Positions 6,499-14,863 of a DNA stretch of 26,174 nt are shown in pieces (positions within the stretch are counted from its first letter, which is position 1; each line of letters starts with the position of its first letter). The position numbers and the translations under genes are program-made. The stretch is from assembly GCA_035546355.1 (NCBI GenBank), contig DATKEH010000252.1, forward strand, positions 1 through 26,174, in the 5' to 3' direction. This stretch comes from DATKEH01 sp035546355 (GTDB lineage: Bacteria; Acidobacteriota; Thermoanaerobaculia; Multivoradales; JAIOJS01). The notes beneath the pieces were generated by a model. That model ran no database searches. It was not told the origin of the DNA and worked only from the letters and a program-made list of their open reading frames with translations.

Positions 6499-9400
6499 TT
6501 ACGCCGCGACGCGTGTGGTGAGGTCGCCGGCGGCGATGGCGTTCATGTAGGCGAGGACGAGGTCGCGGGTTAGGTAGCGGCCGTAGGCGGCGCGGTCGTC
6601 GGCCTCGACGATGGGGAACTGGGAAAGGACGTAGTCGGCCTCGTCGCGGGTGAGGCCGTAGAGGTGGAAGAAGAGAGCGTCGAGGCGCGCCATCCGGTGG
6701 AGGCGGTCTTCATCGTCCCAGGGGAAGGGATCCCCTTCCCAGCCGAGATCCCTCGCGAGCGGCTGCAGGTCGTGGGCGTTGAACGAGAGGCGTAGCACCT
6801 CTCCGCGGACGAAGTCGCCCAGGCTGCGGCCATCCACCAGCCGCGCGAACGCGTCCGGCGGCACCACGGGGATCTGCTCGACGATGTAGAGGTTCAGGTG
6901 CTGCCCCTGGACCTTCTGGCGAGCGAGGTAATCGAAGGCGAAGCTGTTGAGGTTGGCCAGGAGAAGAGGCGCCCAGGCCGCGTAGTCGCTGTCACCGCCA
7001 TCGCTGGTGAGCAGCGGCAGCGTGTTCCCGGCGCCGTAGCCAGGCACCCCAGCCGCGATCATCGTGCGGGCGTTGGTCGGGGCGGTGACGTCCTTGAAGC
7101 TGAGGGTCCACGACTCGGTCAGCTGTCGCGACACCTCCCGGCGCGGCACCCAGTACTGCGGCTCGGGCAGCCAACGAGGGTCCTGGCGCTGCTCCTCGGT
7201 CGCGGGCACCGGCTGGGCCGGGCGGTGCAGGTTCTCGGGGTTGACCGTGATGCTCGCCGCGCGATGGTCATACATCTGGACCATCTTGCCCTCGTAGAGC
7301 GGCACGTACAGCTCATCGGCCTTCTTCCAGAGGCTGCCCTCGGCCGGGTAGAAGCCCTCGGCGTCGAGCTCGACGCGCGTCTTGAACAATCGTGAGTCGT
7401 TGGTCATGTCGAACAGACGCCTGTACCGAGCCGGCCACACCGCGAGCGGCGGCTCGTGGCGCCGGTCCACCAGCACCGGCAAGCGCTTGTACACGGCGGT
7501 CGTGATCTCCGCATCGCGGCGGCGGCGGAACACAGGGGCCGTTCCCGTGTTCGGGTTGACGGCCGCGAAATCGGCCGGCGCCAACTCGAACTGGCCGCTC
7601 TCGGGATCCTCGATCTCGTTCGTCGAGTGGAGGAAGAAGGCGCAGGCGGCCGCGGGGAAGGTCCGATCTCGACCGCCGAAGACGAAGGCGGCGAACTTGA
7701 AGCGGCTATCGATGTCAGGGAAGAAGACCCGCCGGTTCTCGAAGTCGAGCAGCGCCGCGAGACGCCCCGACGTGGCGAGGCCGCGGAAGAACTCGGCTGC
7801 CCCGAGATCCGAGGCGATGCCGGAGGGCACGAGCAGCCCCACCATGCCGCGCGGCCGCACCAGCCGTTCCGCCCGCTCGACGAACAGCGAGTAGATGTTG
7901 ACGTCGCCGCGCCCCAGGAGCGGGTACTGGCCGCCGGTGCGGGCGACGGCCATCGCGGCATCCGCGCGCTCGCGGGCCGTCTGGTAGTCCGCCCACAGCG
8001 GGTGCCCCTCGGCCTCCAGGTCGCGGATCGCGCGGCGGCGGTCGGCGGCGCGTGGCGCGACGGCGATGTCGCGACGCCGAGCGGCGAACCACTCCACCTC
8101 CTGCAGCTTCATGCGGTCCCAAGGCGGATTGCCCAATACGACGTCGAAGCCGCCCGCTCCCGCCGGTCCGGTGGATCTCGGGCCACACGGTGGGAAAGGC
8201 CAACTCCCAGTGCAGGAACCGCTCCTCGTCGGCCAGGCCGCGAGCGAAGGCGAGGAGCTCGTTGACCGCCTTGGCCTCGGGTCCCTGCGTGGCCGACTTC
8301 GCCACCACGGAGCCGGTCGTAAGCACCTCGAGGAGGTCCCCGAAGGCGCCGCGCAGCAACGGGGCGAGGCCCGGGTGGTCGCGGCGCACACCGGCCACGT
8401 ACCAGCGGTGCGCGTGCCACAGGTCGAGGAGCTTGCGCAGGGGCTCGAGCGCGTCGTCCGCGTCGCGGAAGAAGGTCTTCGACTGCGCCACCTCGTCGAG
8501 GTCGAGATCGCTGATCTCGGAGACGCTGGCCATGAGCTGGCTGGCGTTTCTGAGGTGGACGATCGCGCCCTGGATGAACATGGCGCCGGCGCCCGCGAGC
8601 TCCTCGCGCACCGCGTCGACCCATTCGCCGAACAGCGAGTCGCCGCCCCGTAGGTGGTGATCGAGGAACGACAGCGGCGCGCCTACGGTGAAGGTGTGCA
8701 GCCACAGCGCCACCTTCGCGAGCTCGACCGCCATCGGGTTCTTGTCGACGCCATGGACACAGCGCTTGAGCACCATCCGGCGCACCAGATGCCGGTCGTC
8801 GAGCTGGTCGCGGTCGAGCACCCAGGAGCCGGCCTCGGCGGCGGCGAGGATGCGCTCGCGCAGCGCCTCGAGCCGGCCAGCGAGTGGCGAGGCGTAGGGC
8901 CTGGCATCGCTCGCCCAGTCGATGGTGGCCTCGGATTCAGCCATCAGCTCGAGGACGCGATCCGCCAGGAAGTCGACCAGCGACACCAGGAAATGGCCGC
9001 TGCCCATGGCCGGGTCGCAGATCCTGAGCGACAACACGGCCTGCGCGGGGTCGGCCTTCGCCAGCTCGGCGAGCCGCTGCTCCTTGCTTCGTCGGTCCGA
9101 GGCCAGCTCAGCAGCGAGGTCCGCGAAGCGCCGCCGCGCCTCCTCGATCAGTGGGCCGACCGACCGCTCGAGGATCAGCGTCACCAGGTCGTCATGGGTG
9201 TAGTAGCTGCCGGTGCCGCGGCGCGCGAAGAGGTTCGGACGGATCTCGAGACCATTCGCCTCCGCCACCACGTCGAACTCGAGGAGGCGCTCGTAGACCG
9301 AACCGAGGTGCTGCACCGAGAGGTCGCGGTAGTTGATCCAGTGACGGCGGCCGGCTTCGTCGGGGCGGCGGGAGAGCCGATCGAGCAACGGCGCCAGCCT

Positions 9401-10579
9401 GGCGTCGGCCAGGCCTGCGCGATCGATCAGGGGCTGCGAGCCGGCCTCGAAGAGCCCGCCGTCGTAGGCCGGCAGGCCGATGGAGGAGTCTCCCTTGCCG
9501 ATCGCCACGAAGAGGTCCTGGAGGTGGCGCGCGTAGCGGGTCGCGGTCGCGCTGAAGGCGTCGCGTGCGTCGGTGCGGGTGGCGATATCGTGGCGGATCG
9601 CCCGTAGTGAGTAATCGTCGTACCTGCGGTCGGTCGCCGGCAGCAGGTTGCGGTCCTCGGCGTAGAGCACGAAGAGGATGCGGTAGAGGAAGGTGAGGGC
9701 GGCGCGGCGCACCTCCTGGAGGTATTCGGCGGTGAGGGGCCGGGGCGCCTGCGGGTCGCCGTCGATGAGCGCCCGCGCCAGGGCGGGGAAGACCTCCTCG
9801 AAGACGACGTCGCCGAGCTGCCGCGACACCCGCTCCTCCCACAGACGGCTCTCGGCGCGCGCGAGCAGGAGGAAGCTCCTCCCCTCCGGATCGCCCGGGT
9901 CGGGGAGGAAGGACGCCCTGCCGAAGAGCAGGAGGAAGACGCGGAGGTCGTCGCCGCCAGGTTCTGCGAGCGAGGTGTCGGCCTGAGTGTTGGCGGCGAT
10001 CCCGAGCGCGGCGCCGAGGTCGATCTCGCAGAACTCCTCCGAGCGCGAGCGCGCACCCTGGAAGTAGAGCCGCCAGAAGCGGCCGTTGGTGAGGATGCCC
10101 CACTGGATTGCCCGCTCCGACAACACCTCGGCGCGGGAGAGGTAGCGCAGCATCTGCGTCGAGGGGACACCTTCGTCCTCGTCGGGGGTGCCCGCGCGAT
10201 CCAGCGGCCGGTCCCAGCGCTTCGATTCGAGCACTGCGAGCCCGTGGCGGAAGCCGGCGGCTTCCGAGCCCTCCGCCGCGGCTCGCGCCTTCGCCTCGGC
10301 GTCGGCGAAGAGCAGCGCGTCGGGCACGTCGCGGCGGCCTCGCGGCGACGCCGACTGCTGCGGGAGGATGTGTTCCCAGCCGAGCGCTTCGAGGACCGGG
10401 AAGATCAGGCCGTGCTCGGTGACCGCCTCGTTCGGCCGGGAGCCGGTGGAAAAGGACGCGAGAATCGCCCTCAGGCGATCGCGCGTCGCCGCGACCTCCG
10501 CCTCACCCAGTCGAGCCCATGCGAGCGTCTCGCGGATCCCCTCCGCGAGGAAGTCGCGGCCGAACAGCTTGCCGCGCAT
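6499..10579 (-). pseudogene. Type IIG (Eco57I-like) restriction-methylation protein, single frameshift
   Basis: Two overlapping frames together encode one protein. The N-terminal frame is 10579-7715 and the C-terminal frame is 8391-6499. The whole locus is 4081 nt; removing one base gives 1360 codons, or 1359 residues, a normal length for large Eco57I-type enzymes. The N-terminal region holds a PD-(D/E)xK-like nuclease (VPDALLF with D87; VLESKRW with E118 and K120). Adenine-methylase motif I CDPAMGSGHF is at about 521-530. The frame then breaks just before motif IV NPPW (about 817) at roughly 8150-8165. The C-terminal part carries the remaining methylase, the target-recognition region and a conserved tail (RLDALFFHLYGLTRDEADYV). 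The start is ATG 10579, with TAGGCT 9 nt upstream. If real, the frameshift separates SAM binding from catalysis and should inactivate the enzyme. A one-base assembly error in this GC-rich tract is equally possible. Confidence 0.85.
8149..8170 (-). other. Frameshift point in the type IIG gene
   Basis: Upstream, the frame reads PTVWPEIHRTGG and then loses meaning. The neighbouring frame picks up as AGGFDVVLGNPPWDRMKL. Skipping one base restores HRTGGAGGFDVVLGNPPW without losing a codon; the T at 8158 (A on the coding strand) is the simplest candidate. The tract is a run of short G/C blocks, so both a true indel and a base-calling error are plausible. Confidence 0.75.
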
Positions 10580-10588
10580 TTGCGGGAG

Positions 10589-10594
10589 AGCCTA
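10589..10594 (-). promoter_or_regulatory. -10-like TAGGCT before the restriction gene
   Basis: TAGGCT on the minus strand ends 9 nt before the ATG at 10579. The identical hexamer precedes the membrane protein gene at 17656. Confidence 0.4.
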
Positions 10595-10656
10595 CCGCAG
10601 GAGAGAGGTACCGGTGCACCCGTGGACTGCTCGCCGTGCCGATGGCAATTTGATGG

Positions 10657-10680
10657 ATCTTAGGGCCCGGGCCATAAGAT
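10657..10680. promoter_or_regulatory. 24-bp palindrome in the divergent promoter region (candidate operator)
   Basis: Eleven of twelve base pairs of this 24-bp site are self-complementary. The outer arms are ATCTTA (10657-10662) and TAAGAT (10675-10680), around a GGCCC/GGGCC core. Two more TAAGAT copies follow at 10684 and 10694, steps of 9 and 10 bp, so three copies lie on one face of the helix. The last is placed as a -10 for the ATPase gene at 10708. The site lies between the restriction gene and the divergent ATPase gene, which suits an operator controlling one or both. An RNA hairpin is the alternative reading. Confidence 0.55.
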
Positions 10681-10693
10681 GCATAAGATCGGG

Positions 10694-10699
10694 TAAGAT
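10694..10699 (+). promoter_or_regulatory. -10-like TAAGAT before the ORC/STAND-like ATPase gene
   Basis: TAAGAT ends 8 nt before the ATG at 10708, with no Shine-Dalgarno. It is the third in a row of phased TAAGAT copies next to the 24-bp palindrome. Confidence 0.4.
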
Positions 10700-10707
10700 C
10701 CGTTGAT

Positions 10708-11898
10708 ATGGACGAGATTCAAAACCCCTATCGGCCCGGAGCAGGCAGTCCACCGCCAGCGCTCCTGGGTCGTGACGAGCTCATAAAGCGGTTCGGCGTA
10801 CTCATCCGCCGAGCGATGGTCGGCCGGACCGACAAGAGCCTGATGCCGATAGGGCTTCGCGGAGTCGGCAAGACGGTTCTTCTGAATCGCTTTGCAGAGA
10901 TCGCGAAAGACGAGGGCTGGAGAGTCGCCTTCGTCGAGGCGCCAGAGACTCAGGAGTTTCGAATTCTCCTCGCCTCTCATCTGCGCAAGACCCTCCTTGA
11001 GCTGGATAGATCCGGAAGGACTGAGGCGATACGAAAAGCCCTCGGGATTCTGAAGGCTTTCACCGTTCACCTGCCGGACGGGACAAGCTTCCAAGTTGAC
11101 GCGGATCCCCTTTTTGGACAGGGTGACTCTGGGATACTCGCTGATGATGTAACTGATCTTCTCGTGGGTCTTGGAGAGGCTGCACGATCCCGTTCCTTGG
11201 GATGTTTACTCGCTATCGACGAGGTACAGTACCTGTCCAGCGACGAGCTCGGAGCTCTGATCACGGCGATCCATCGAACGACTCAACTTAATCTGCCAGT
11301 GGTCTTGGTCGGAGCTGGGTTACCACAGCTGCCAGGCCTGGCTGGCGACGCGAAGTCATATGCGGAGCGTCTGTTCGACTTTCCAGAGATTGGGTCTCTC
11401 GCTCCTGAGGATGCTTCAGCGGCCATATCGATCCCAGCCCACAAGGAGGGTGTGGAGTTCGAAGGACGAGCGTTGCGTCGTATTGTCGCTGAGGCCCATG
11501 GCTATCCATACTTTCTTCAGGAGTGGGGATTTCATGTCTGGAACATGACTGAGGCCTCTCCCGTGAGGGAAGAGGATGTGGAGAATGCAAAAGAGGCGGT
11601 CACGCAGCAGCTCGACAAGAACTTCTTCTTGGTCCGATTCGATCGACTCACCCCAAAGGAGAAGGTGTATTTGCGCGCTATGGCCGAACTCGGGGCTGGG
11701 CCTCACCGCTCTGGCGACATCGCTTCCTGTTTGGGGGTGAAGGTCGAGTCGGTAGCGCCGCGGCGATCTGCGCTCATAGCAAAGGGGATGATCTACAGCC
11801 CAGCACACGGAGACACGGCGTTCACCGTGCCTCTGTTTGATCGATACCTAAAGCGGGCGGTACCGCAGTGGGAGCCTAAAGGCAAAGCAAGTAGCTAA
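10708..11898 (+). CDS. AAA/STAND-type ATPase with C-terminal winged helix (ORC/archaeal-ATPase-like)
   Basis: This 396-residue protein has an N-terminal Asn-Pro-Tyr-Arg-Pro-Gly motif (QNPYRPGAG), common in this ATPase group. Walker A is GLRGVGKTVLLNRF (glycines from about residue 49, Lys near 55) and Walker B is LLAIDEVQYL near residue 170. VVLVGAGLPQLPGLAG resembles a sensor-1 strand. A helical lid follows (AHGYPYFLQEWGFHVW), then a winged-helix DNA-binding region at about 305-385 (LTPKEKVYLRAMAELG, RSGDIASCLGVKVESV). The order matches ORC/Cdc6-like and archaeal-type ATPases that are common in mobile and defence loci. Its GC content is well below the flanks, with AT-rich codons, which suggests transfer. 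It is divergent from the restriction gene and shares its palindromic control region. The exact role is unknown. Confidence 0.85.
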   Translation: MDEIQNPYRPGAGSPPPALLGRDELIKRFGVLIRRAMVGRTDKSLMPIGLRGVGKTVLLNRFAEIAKDEGWRVAFVEAPETQEFRILLASHLRKTLLELDRSGRTEAIRKALGILKAFTVHLPDGTSFQVDADPLFGQGDSGILADDVTDLLVGLGEAARSRSLGCLLAIDEVQYLSSDELGALITAIHRTTQLNLPVVLVGAGLPQLPGLAGDAKSYAERLFDFPEIGSLAPEDASAAISIPAHKEGVEFEGRALRRIVAEAHGYPYFLQEWGFHVWNMTEASPVREEDVENAKEAVTQQLDKNFFLVRFDRLTPKEKVYLRAMAELGAGPHRSGDIASCLGVKVESVAPRRSALIAKGMIYSPAHGDTAFTVPLFDRYLKRAVPQWEPKGKASS

Positions 11899-11987
11899 GG
11901 GCGTGGTGTCTGGCTGGTCGTCGACCTGCTTCGTCGATGCGCCGCGACAGGTAGGACGACGATTCCCCGACTCGCGCAGAACGACGG

Positions 11988-13406
11988 TTAGTAGCCCTCA
12001 GTGTCCGGTTCATATGCCTGGCCGGCCCGCAGCCCCTCGATCGCCCAGCCCCAGTCGACCGCACCGCCGTCCCAGCTCGGCAGTCTGGCCGCCGCGTCGA
12101 CCCAAACCCGCTCGACCGCCAGCCGCCACACCAGGGCTCGAGCGCCGTCGCCTTCCACCCACGGCCGCGGCGGCGCCGCCACCACCTCGCGGCCGTCGGG
12201 GCGGAAGAAGCGCGCCGCGCCGCCCTCCTCCAGCAGTACGCGGAAGGCCTCCTCGTGCACGGCACGGTGATGCCGGCGGCAGAGCAGCAGCAGGTTGTCG
12301 ATTCTTGTCGCCCCGCCGTCGGCCCAGTGCTCGACATGGTGTGCGTCGCACAGCTTCAGCCCGCAGCCTGGGAAGCGGCAGCCGCCGTCGCGCACCGACA
12401 GCGCCCGCCGCATCGCCGGCGGGATCGCGCGCGTCTTGCGCCCGACGTCGAGCACCCGCCCCTCCCGATCGTGCCGCACCGTCACTCGGCTGGCTTCGCA
12501 GGCCAGGCGCCGGGACGTTTCCGCGGAAACGCCGGCGCCGCCTTCGAGGTGGCAGAGGCCCTCCCCCGTCGGGGACGTTTCCGCGGAAACGTCCGCGGAG
12601 CCGGGGTTGTCGGCCGCCAGCACCTCGGCGTCGACGTGCACCACCACCTGGAAGCGGTCGCCGCGGGTGCCGGGGTCGAGCCCGCCGGCCAGCGCGCTCT
12701 CCGCCACCAGGCCGAGGGCATCGGCGCGCCTCTGCTCCGGCCCGTCGTGGTCCCCGTCGACGGGCGGCGCGCCCGCCGCGGCCTGCTCCCGCCCCTCGCG
12801 GTACAGCCTGTCGCCGGCCGCATCGAGCGCCCGCAGCAGCGCCGCCCCCGCCTCCGGCTCGAGCCGCCCGCGCACCACCACCAACCCGTCCTCGTCGGTA
12901 TAGACGTGCAGGTAGCGGCTCGCCCGCCGGCGCTCGTCGCGCTCGCGCTCCGCGATGCGGTCGACCCGCCGCCACACCCGCACCAGCTTCTCGACGTGGG
13001 CCGCGGTACCGGCGCGCGCGAATTCCAGCAGCCCCTCCTCGTTCTCGGCGGTGGCCACCCGCGTCAGCGCCCGCACCTTGGAGTAGGACAGCTCGCCGTG
13101 CCGCATCGCCTCGGCGATCCTCGGCAGCTCGCCGAGGGCCCGTGCCACGCGCACCTTCTCGCGCGCCGCGCCGAGGTCGAGGCCGGTGCGCCAGTTGAGC
13201 CAGTGGGCGCAGGAGCGGAAGCCGTGCCCCCACCCCTCCCGCGCGTCGAACTCGCGCAGCATCACCAGCAGCTGATAGGTCGCGGCGGTGATCTGCGCCG
13301 TCAGCAGCGCGATCTCCTCACCGAGGCGCTCGAGGTCGTCGAGGGGCGGCCCCGGCAGGCCCGGCGGCGGCTGCGGCTGCGACGGCGTACGAAGCGGTGC
13401 GATCAT
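11988..13406 (-). CDS. DUF222/HNH endonuclease-domain protein
   Basis: This 472-residue protein has an N-terminal DUF222 (13E12-repeat-like) helical region at about residues 25-260 (LNWRTGLDLGAAREKVRVAR, SYSKVRALTRVATAENEE). A C-terminal HNH nuclease follows at 339-388. The zinc cysteines are in CRFPGC; the catalytic block is AHHVEHWADGG, N-LLLLCRRHH. Such proteins are abundant but mostly uncharacterised, and are thought to be mobile-element or defence nucleases. The start at 13406 is chosen because GGAGGGAG lies just upstream and a TACAAT -10 sits 25 nt before it; the open frame extends further but carries nothing protein-like. Between the domains, residues 272-278 and 292-298 are encoded by a repeated palindrome (VSAETS). 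The HNH residues look intact. The gene's GC matches the flanks. Confidence 0.9.
   Translation of the reverse strand: MIAPLRTPSQPQPPPGLPGPPLDDLERLGEEIALLTAQITAATYQLLVMLREFDAREGWGHGFRSCAHWLNWRTGLDLGAAREKVRVARALGELPRIAEAMRHGELSYSKVRALTRVATAENEEGLLEFARAGTAAHVEKLVRVWRRVDRIAERERDERRRASRYLHVYTDEDGLVVVRGRLEPEAGAALLRALDAAGDRLYREGREQAAAGAPPVDGDHDGPEQRRADALGLVAESALAGGLDPGTRGDRFQVVVHVDAEVLAADNPGSADVSAETSPTGEGLCHLEGGAGVSAETSRRLACEASRVTVRHDREGRVLDVGRKTRAIPPAMRRALSVRDGGCRFPGCGLKLCDAHHVEHWADGGATRIDNLLLLCRRHHRAVHEEAFRVLLEEGGAARFFRPDGREVVAAPPRPWVEGDGARALVWRLAVERVWVDAAARLPSWDGGAVDWGWAIEGLRAGQAYEPDTEGY
12514..12533. repeat. 20-bp palindrome copy 1, inside the HNH gene
   Basis: This copy matches GACGTTTCCGCGGAAACGTC at 19 of 20 positions (it ends GCC). 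It encodes GVSAETS on the minus strand, within the linker between the DUF222 and HNH regions. Confidence 0.8.
12574..12593. repeat. 20-bp palindrome copy 2, inside the HNH gene
   Basis: GACGTTTCCGCGGAAACGTC is a perfect self-complement. It lies exactly 60 bp from copy 1, so both are in the same frame, and it encodes DVSAETS. It could be a mobile palindromic insert like those that enter coding genes in Rickettsia, or a protein-binding site. Confidence 0.85.
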
Positions 13407-13431
13407 GGCTCCCTCCGAAAGTCCTGATCGC

Positions 13432-13437
13432 ATTGTA
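13432..13437 (-). promoter_or_regulatory. -10-like TACAAT of the HNH gene
   Basis: TACAAT on the minus strand lies 25 nt before the ATG at 13406. The gap contains GGAGGGAG, a good Shine-Dalgarno. Unlike many genes here, this one appears to have a normal leader. Confidence 0.5.
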
Positions 13438-13609
13438 ACCGCTGATTTTTCAGGCTCTTGGCTGCCCCTCTGGCGGACGATCGCGGCCGGGGCGAGGCTC
13501 GAGGCTGCCTCGGCCGCAGATCGTCGCCTCTCGGCGCGACGGCGGCCGGGGCGGCCTGCCCCAGCGGAGACCTCAGCCATGGCGCCGATTCGGCTCGAAA
13601 ACCCTGTCA

Positions 13610-13660
13610 AGCCCTTTCGGCAAACTGTCACATCGGAGGGTATGGCGAAACGAAAGGGCT
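13610..13660. repeat. Inverted repeat AGCCCTTTCG / CGAAAGGGCT
   Basis: Perfect 10-bp arms at 13610-13619 and 13651-13660 are separated by 31 nt. CTGTCA copies lie beside the left arm, inside the loop and just outside the right arm. It is too loosely spaced for a terminator. It could be a regulator site or the remnant of a small mobile element. Confidence 0.5.
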
Positions 13661-13836
13661 GGTGCCTGTCATGATCGGCGGTGGGTCTCCCCTGGGTGGT
13701 CGCGTGGCCGGTACTGCTGCTTTGCCTGGGGTTCCGAGCCTGTCCGGTTAGGGAGAGCGCCGGCGCCACCGCGGCGGCGCGATTTTCCGTCTTCTGGAGT
13801 GAGGAGACGGAAGATGGCATCATGGAGGGCAGCGGG

Positions 13837-14412
13837 ATGGCGAGGACGATGGCCCAGGGCGGGCGCAAGCTCACGCACGACGACTACCTGCGGTTCCCGG
13901 ACGACGGCCAGCGGCACGAGCTGGTCGACGGGGAGCACTTCGTGACCCCCTCGCCGCTGCGGCGCCACCAGCGCGTGGTGGAGAATCTCTTCCTGCTCGT
14001 GGCGCCCTTCGTGCGCCAGCGGCAGCTCGGCGACCTGGCCCTCGCCCCCCTCGACGTCATCCTCTCGGAGACCGACGTGGTCGAGCCCGACCTGCTGTTC
14101 ACGTGCAGCGAGCGGCTGCACATCGTGCAGGACTGGGTGCGCGGCGCGCCCGACCTGGTCGTCGAGGTGCTGTCGCCGTCGAGCCGGCGGCTCGACGAGG
14201 TGCTCAAGCTGGAGCGCTACGAGCGCTTCGGCGTGGCCGAGTACTGGCTGGTCGACCCGGAGGCGGGGACGGTCAAAGTCTACCGCCGCGAGGGCGATCG
14301 GTTCGCCAAGCCCTCCCTGCTCGGGCTGCGCGAGGGGGAGCGGCTGTCGACGCCCCTGCTCCCCGGCCTCGAGGTGGCGTTGACGGCGGTGTTCGAGGGC
14401 GTCCTGCCGTAG
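13837..14412 (+). CDS. Uma2-family (DUF820) PD-(D/E)xK nuclease-fold protein
   Basis: This 191-residue protein has the typical Uma2 length and order. KLTHDDYLRFPDDGQRHELVDGE at the N-terminus matches the family entry motif, followed by HQRVVENLFLLV. The nuclease-fold core is EPDLLF, then LVVEVLSPSSRR; the aspartate and the E-x-L position correspond to the PD-(D/E)xK site. The end block ERYERFGVAEYWLVDPEAGT is diagnostic. The start at 13837 is chosen for GGAGGG 7 nt upstream; an in-frame ATG at 13822 would add five residues. Uma2 proteins are numerous in some bacteria, often near mobile DNA. Their biological role is unknown, and nuclease activity is predicted from the fold only. Confidence 0.9.
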   Translation: MARTMAQGGRKLTHDDYLRFPDDGQRHELVDGEHFVTPSPLRRHQRVVENLFLLVAPFVRQRQLGDLALAPLDVILSETDVVEPDLLFTCSERLHIVQDWVRGAPDLVVEVLSPSSRRLDEVLKLERYERFGVAEYWLVDPEAGTVKVYRREGDRFAKPSLLGLREGERLSTPLLPGLEVALTAVFEGVLP

Positions 14413-14454
14413 CCCTGGCTGCGACTGGCGGTCGATGGCGCGCCTGGCGCGCGA

Positions 14455-14460
14455 TATGAT
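14455..14460 (+). promoter_or_regulatory. -10-like TATGAT upstream of the TM2 gene
   Basis: TATGAT lies 34 nt before the ATG at 14495. A GAGGGAG Shine-Dalgarno (14485-14491) lies between them, so this is an ordinary leadered arrangement. I see no clear -35. Confidence 0.35.
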
Positions 14461-14494
14461 CGTCGCGAACTGCCCATCGACACGAGGGAGAGCG

Positions 14495-14770
14495 ATGACC
14501 GAGCCCACCACCACTCCGCCTGCCGCCGCCAAGCCCGCCGGGACCGACAAGAAGACCATCGCCGGGATCCTGGGGATCCTGCTCGGCGCCTTCGGGGTCC
14601 ACAAGTTCTACCTCGGCTACACCAAGGAGGGGATCATCCAGATCGTGGTGACCATCCTCACTTGCGGCCTCGGCGGCCTGATCGGGGTGATCGAGGGAAT
14701 CCTCTACCTGCTCAAGTCGGAGGAGGAGTTCGTAGCCACCTACGTCGAGGGCAGCAAGCCCTGGTTCTGA
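14495..14770 (+). CDS. TM2-domain membrane protein
   Basis: This 91-residue protein has a Thr/Pro/Ala-rich N-terminus (about 20 residues) and then a TM2 domain. The first helix is TIAGILGILLGAFGVHKFYL, followed by the conserved GYTKEGIIQIVVTILTCGLG turn and a second helix (GLIGVIEGILYLL). The G-x-H-x-FYLG element is the family hallmark. TM2 proteins are small inner-membrane proteins of unknown molecular function. The start is supported by a GAGGGAG Shine-Dalgarno. The gene lies alone between the Uma2 and kinase genes, and a GC-rich hairpin follows it. Confidence 0.92.
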   Translation: MTEPTTTPPAAAKPAGTDKKTIAGILGILLGAFGVHKFYLGYTKEGIIQIVVTILTCGLGGLIGVIEGILYLLKSEEEFVATYVEGSKPWF

Positions 14771-14816
14771 CGCCGTAGCGGGCGGGCGAGAGCACCGGCG
14801 GCGGCGGCTCGCCGGG

Positions 14817-14833
14817 CCGCGGGATCCCCGCGG
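14817..14833 (+). terminator. GC-rich hairpin after the TM2 gene
   Basis: CCGCGGG and CCCGCGG form a perfect 7-bp stem around an ATC loop. No T-tract follows, so termination would be non-classical; it could equally be a leader structure of the kinase gene. Confidence 0.35.
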
Positions 14834-14863
14834 TGCCGCAGGGTACGGGCCCGGGGCGCGGGT

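Larger units (their letters stand above)
13407..13836. other. 430-bp divergent intergenic region between the HNH and Uma2 genes
   Basis: No gene is supported here. It holds the TACAAT -10 of the HNH gene (13432-13437, minus) and the HNH Shine-Dalgarno. Further on are three direct copies of CTGTCA (13604, 13625, 13666, steps of 21 and 41 bp) and an inverted repeat at 13610-13660. A second inverted repeat, TTCCGTCT (13785-13792) with AGACGGAA (13805-13812), lies just before the Uma2 gene and could fold in its leader. Confidence 0.6.

Noticed and set aside
10660..11094. A 144-codon minus-strand frame over the start of the ATPase gene
   Set aside because: It is fully antisense to a gene with clear Walker motifs and has no recognisable content or start signal.
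13407..13874. Upstream extension of the HNH reading frame
   Set aside because: The extension has no recognisable sequence. A strong Shine-Dalgarno and a -10 support the start at 13406.
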